A stretch of 64,000 nt of DNA from Lachnospiraceae bacterium (GTDB lineage Bacteria > Bacillota > Clostridia > Lachnospirales > Lachnospiraceae), in the NCBI GenBank assembly GCA_021770345.1, contig JAETRD010000008.1, positions 62,001 through 126,000 on the forward strand, in the 5' to 3' direction. The notes under the pieces were generated by a model that did not search any database, was not told the DNA's origin, and was given only the letters and a program-made list of their open reading frames with translations. The translations under genes and the position numbers were made by a program. Positions within the stretch are counted from its first letter, which is position 1. Every line of letters starts with the position of its first letter. Below, piece after piece: positions 60,913 to 64,000 of the stretch.

Positions 60913-62262
60913 ATGAAAAACGAAAAAACACAGCAGGAACAATACGAATATATGACAACAGCCCCGGTGGGGCCACTGATCCTCTCCATGGCAGTGCCGA
61001 GTATGGTCACGACACTTGTCACCAGCATTTACAATCTTGCGGATACGTTCTTCGTCGGAAAGATCGGAACCAGCGCGACCGCCGCAGTCGGCGTCGTCTT
61101 TTCCGTTATGATGGTACTGACCGCGCTTGGCTTCTGGGTCGGAACCGGCGGTTCCACGCTTATTTCCGCGCTCCTCGGCGCAAAAGAAAACAAACAGGCG
61201 GACACCATTTTCAGTACCGCCTTCTTTCTCTCTTTTGCGTTCGGAATCATTGTTGCCATCGTCGGACTGCTCGGCGGGGCGCCTCTGATGCGGCTGCTCG
61301 GCGCGACGGACACGATCGTCCCCTACGCGCTCGATTACAGCCGTTTTCTTCTGCCCGCGGCGCCCTTTGCGGCCAGCAGCCTGGCGCTGGGCCAGTGTCT
61401 GCGCGCGGAGGGCAAAAGCAAAGAGAGCATGACCGGTCAGGTAATCGGCGGCGTCCTGAACATGATTCTGGACCCCGTGTTTATTTTCGGTCTGCAGATG
61501 GGCGTCCGCGGAGCCGCGATTGCCACCGCATTAAGCCAGGTGATCGCGTGGGCTTTGATGATTCGCTATTACATACAGAAAACGACGCAGGTGCGTCTGT
61601 CCTTCCGAGATATCTCAAAAAACCCGGCCGATTACGTCCGCCTGTTTTCCGTCGGCTCTCCGAGTCTGTGCCGTCATGGCTGCAACATGATCACAAATGT
61701 TCTGTTAAATACGGTTTCCGGGAGATGGGGAGATGCGGCGATTGCCGCGATGAGTATCTGCGGCCGACTGATGTACCTGACCAATGCCGTGTCAATCGGA
61801 ATGAATCAGGGCAGTCAGCCGGTGATCGGCTACGCGCACGGAATGAAGAATTATCCGCGCGTAAAAGAAGGGTTTTCCTATTCGGTTAAAGTCAGCACTG
61901 TCAGCATGTGTGCATTCGGTGCGGCAGGTTTTTTGCTGGCGCCCTATCTGATCGGGATCTTCCGCGATGATCCCGAGGTCATCCGCGTGGGCGCCACAGC
62001 GCTCCGGCTGATCTGTCTGGCACTGCCGTTTGGCAATTATATGCAGAGCGCAAACACACTGTTTCAGATCGTAAAAAAGCCGCTCTCAAGCAGTGTGCTG
62101 ATTTTCAGCCGTCAGCTGATTTTCTATATCCCTGCGCTGCTCATCCTGCCGAACCTGTTCGGCCTGATCGGTATGCAGATGTCCGGCCCGGTTGCGGATG
62201 TGCTGGCGTTTGTTCTGGCCGTGCCGATGGTTTACCGGTATTTGAGGAAACTGCAGGAATAG
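60913..62262 (+). CDS. MATE-family efflux transporter
   Basis: 449 residues, twelve membrane segments, two MatE repeats (VPSMVTTLVTSIYNLADTFFVGKIG; VGSPSLCRHGCNMITNVLLN). It exports drugs or metabolites using a sodium or proton gradient. The start at 60913 follows GAGGAA; an ATG 12 bases earlier lacks a site. Follows the regulator by about 46 bp and may be co-transcribed. Confidence 0.92.
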   Translation: MKNEKTQQEQYEYMTTAPVGPLILSMAVPSMVTTLVTSIYNLADTFFVGKIGTSATAAVGVVFSVMMVLTALGFWVGTGGSTLISALLGAKENKQADTIFSTAFFLSFAFGIIVAIVGLLGGAPLMRLLGATDTIVPYALDYSRFLLPAAPFAASSLALGQCLRAEGKSKESMTGQVIGGVLNMILDPVFIFGLQMGVRGAAIATALSQVIAWALMIRYYIQKTTQVRLSFRDISKNPADYVRLFSVGSPSLCRHGCNMITNVLLNTVSGRWGDAAIAAMSICGRLMYLTNAVSIGMNQGSQPVIGYAHGMKNYPRVKEGFSYSVKVSTVSMCAFGAAGFLLAPYLIGIFRDDPEVIRVGATALRLICLALPFGNYMQSANTLFQIVKKPLSSSVLIFSRQLIFYIPALLILPNLFGLIGMQMSGPVADVLAFVLAVPMVYRYLRKLQE

Positions 62263-62308
62263 GCGGCCGGCACATAGCGGCCAGAATTTTCCGGTTTTCT
62301 GCTGAGTC

Positions 62309-63514
62309 TCACCCCTGCATTACTTTCCTCTTATTTCCATCTGATATCTTTGATAATTCAGTATTCAACTGCAATTTAAGTCCGTCAATTATTACCATAT
62401 TTGACGGTATCATAATGGCGCCATCTATCAGTTCTTCGGTCGTTCGAACAAGCACCGTAAAACTACAATTTTTTTTCTTTCCTGCACGGTCAAGTGACGC
62501 AACCGCATCATAAAAACTTTCACACGATTTTTGTATTTTTACTGCGACCGGAGCATCCAAATAGTATTTTTTCAAAAATCCATCTATCCCCTTATTTCTC
62601 TGTACCACATCACATTCTAATATATTTAATATTGCCAATTCTTCTTTCGTCTTAGTTCTGTATGCATCTTCTCCGACCTGTAATAATCGCGATACCGTCT
62701 TAGTCGGCATGTCCAATCTTTGACGACATAACTCAATCGCTTTATGACTTTTATCAATTCCTGTATAATTTCTATGTAACAATTTTGCAGCTACCAGTGT
62801 GGTTCCGCTTCCGCAAAACGGATCTAAAACAGAATCTCCCTCATCTGTACTTATTAAAATTATTTTTTCAAGTAATTCTATCGGTTTTTGAGTAGGATAC
62901 CCGGTTCTTTCTTTTGCCTTTGGATTTAAAAAAGGAATTTCCCAGACATCAGACAACGGTACTCCCTTTTTTTCTTTCGCTAATACAATATTCCCCTTCT
63001 CATCATACTTATAACTTGCTTTTCCGACATTGTTCCGTACTCGCTCCTGAAGAATTTGATCTATATTTGTAGTCGGTGAGTACTCATTATATATTGTATT
63101 AAATTTAAAATCGTTTGTTTTCGAGTAAAAGAATATCGTCTGATGTCCGGGAAGCAATCCCTTCTTCGCATTAGACCATCTTTTATATGTCCAAATAATC
63201 TCCCCTCTAAAATTATTCTCTCCAAAAATCTGGTCTAATATAATTCTCAAATAGTGCGAAGCCGAAGTATCACAATGCAGAAAAATACTTCCCGAATTTT
63301 TTAATACTCTTTTTACCTCTTGAATACGGTTTCTCATATATTCAAGATATTCTCCTCTGTTTTCCCAGACATCCGAAAATTCATATTCTGTTCCTTTAGA
63401 ATCCCTCATATATTGATTTCTTTGAGAAAAAAAAGGAGGATCCAGATATATCATATCAATCGTATCATTCCCTATTTTCTTTAATCCATATAAACAATCA
63501 TCACATATTAGCAC
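62309..63514 (-). CDS. DNA methyltransferase of a type II restriction-modification system
   Basis: 401 residues from a GTG behind GGGAGAAAG. DPPF motif near residue 25 (YLDPPFFSQ) comes before the SAM motif DPFCGSGTT near 235, the beta-class order of N4-cytosine or N6-adenine methyltransferases. A C-terminal extension of about 130 residues follows. It overlaps the restriction gene by 7 bp. The base composition is far richer in A and T than the rest of the window, a sign of transfer. Confidence 0.9.
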   Translation of the reverse strand: MLICDDCLYGLKKIGNDTIDMIYLDPPFFSQRNQYMRDSKGTEYEFSDVWENRGEYLEYMRNRIQEVKRVLKNSGSIFLHCDTSASHYLRIILDQIFGENNFRGEIIWTYKRWSNAKKGLLPGHQTIFFYSKTNDFKFNTIYNEYSPTTNIDQILQERVRNNVGKASYKYDEKGNIVLAKEKKGVPLSDVWEIPFLNPKAKERTGYPTQKPIELLEKIILISTDEGDSVLDPFCGSGTTLVAAKLLHRNYTGIDKSHKAIELCRQRLDMPTKTVSRLLQVGEDAYRTKTKEELAILNILECDVVQRNKGIDGFLKKYYLDAPVAVKIQKSCESFYDAVASLDRAGKKKNCSFTVLVRTTEELIDGAIMIPSNMVIIDGLKLQLNTELSKISDGNKRKVMQG

Positions 63515-64000
63515 TGCTCTTTCTCCCTGTCACTCGCAATGTATTCAAGTATTTCTAATAAATCAATCCCTGTAAACTCTTCTATGTATCCCCACGCTGC
63601 CTCTCCATAATAATACCGACCGCCTACTCCCTGATACAATGTTTTCAATGTTTCCTGTATACGTCTTGCCTGCACTCTTTGCGGGTAATAAAACATCACT
63701 CTGATTGGCATATATCCGTTCTCACTAATAACCTTTACTCTTGTATGTTCTTTTGTTATATGGTCCCCATCCGTTGTCGCATCTCTCCATTTTATTTCAT
63801 GTGCCAAATTATCAACCAGACAATCAATTTCAAACGTTTTAGGCCGTGTACCCAATATATTTGGAATTTTCGCCTTAGAAGCATACGCATATTTGGACTT
63901 TATACACGACACCGCTGCTTCCTCTAAAAATGCTCCCGCATATTTATATAAAAATCGGCCTTTATTCTGGTACAGATCTATCAAGGCACCTTCCTCACTC
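63508..64000 (-). CDS. Restriction endonuclease, ApaLI-like (N-terminus beyond window)
   Basis: The frame is open to the right edge; a TTG at 63982-63984 could start it, but the true start may lie outside. The visible C-terminal part has FEIDCLVDNLAHEIKWRDATTD, in which the acidic residues and EIKW look like a PD-(D/E)XK-type nuclease core, followed by GDHITKEHTR. I recall this as the ApaLI-type restriction family, which recognises GTGCAC. Its overlap with the methyltransferase supports a restriction role. AT-rich like its partner. Confidence 0.75.
   Translation of the reverse strand, partial: SEEGALIDLYQNKGRFLYKYAGAFLEEAAVSCIKSKYAYASKAKIPNILGTRPKTFEIDCLVDNLAHEIKWRDATTDGDHITKEHTRVKVISENGYMPIRVMFYYPQRVQARRIQETLKTLYQGVGGRYYYGEAAWGYIEEFTGIDLLEILEYIASDREKEQC

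Noticed and set aside
1-64000. CRISPR arrays, tRNA, rRNA, insertion sequences and prophage genes
   Set aside because: Looked for and not seen: no regularly spaced repeats, no cloverleaf-like conserved stretches, no transposase or phage-type products.

Overview
The window looks like chromosome from a motile, spore-forming, saccharolytic Firmicute, most likely a Lachnospiraceae-type gut Clostridium. The reasons are strong AGGAGG-type ribosome sites before almost every gene, Lpl-type and Rbs-type sugar ABC importers with YesM/YesN-like and AraC regulators, a predicted PPi-type phosphofructokinase, a butyrate kinase, and a collagen-like spore-surface-type gene behind a sigma-K-like promoter. Most of it is moderately GC-rich; the last 1.7 kb is clearly AT-rich. 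No rRNA, tRNA, CRISPR array or insertion sequence was seen.

Layout. (1) 1-12.9 kb: plant-oligosaccharide utilisation. It holds a GH3 beta-glucosidase (cut by the window edge), a YicI-like GH31 alpha-xylosidase, a YesN-type response regulator, an Lpl-type ABC importer, a YesM-type sensor kinase and a GH42 beta-galactosidase. (2) 13.2-14.4 kb: phosphofructokinase with a TTG start. (3) 14.5-27.4 kb: a chemosensory block (two MCPs, CheW, CheA, CheY, CheB, CheR) next to two REC-HD proteins, a PAS histidine kinase and an Hpt protein. (4) 27.5-32.1 kb: a second CUT1-type sugar importer led by a leucine-rich-repeat lipoprotein. (5) 32.5-54.8 kb: the most interesting part, described below. (6) 54.9-56.1 kb: a collagen-like protein and a family 4 uracil-DNA glycosylase. 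(7) 56.2-60.9 kb: a C-S lyase fused to a redoxin domain, an APC amino-acid permease, RidA and a divergent YheO-type regulator. (8) A MATE efflux pump, then an ApaLI-like restriction-modification pair that runs off the right edge.

Region 5 has two long minus-strand operons with an AraC-GH39 fusion regulator between them. The operon starting at 54608 encodes an FAD oxidoreductase, a Gfo/Idh/MocA dehydrogenase, both subunits of a C-glycoside deglycosidase-like enzyme and an Rbs-type importer. The operon starting at 43984 encodes another sugar isomerase and Gfo/Idh enzyme. It continues with butyrate kinase, a thiolase-like protein, its OB-fold/zinc-ribbon partner, an Fe-S-flavoprotein-like reductase, an acyl carrier protein, a phosphate acyltransferase, holo-ACP synthase, a NuoG-GltD fusion, a NuoF-like protein without its FMN domain, and a membrane protein. 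Both operon promoters carry the same element, a 21-bp-spaced direct repeat (TTGCAACAG, 14 bases, AAAACAGAAAA) 34-35 bp before the -10, so they are probably one regulon. My reading is a C-glycoside catabolic system: import, 3-oxidation of the sugar, cleavage of the C-glycosidic bond, and a linked carrier-protein/thiolase module that could turn a cleavage product into acyl phosphate and ATP. The first half matches known biochemistry; the link to the second half is inference.
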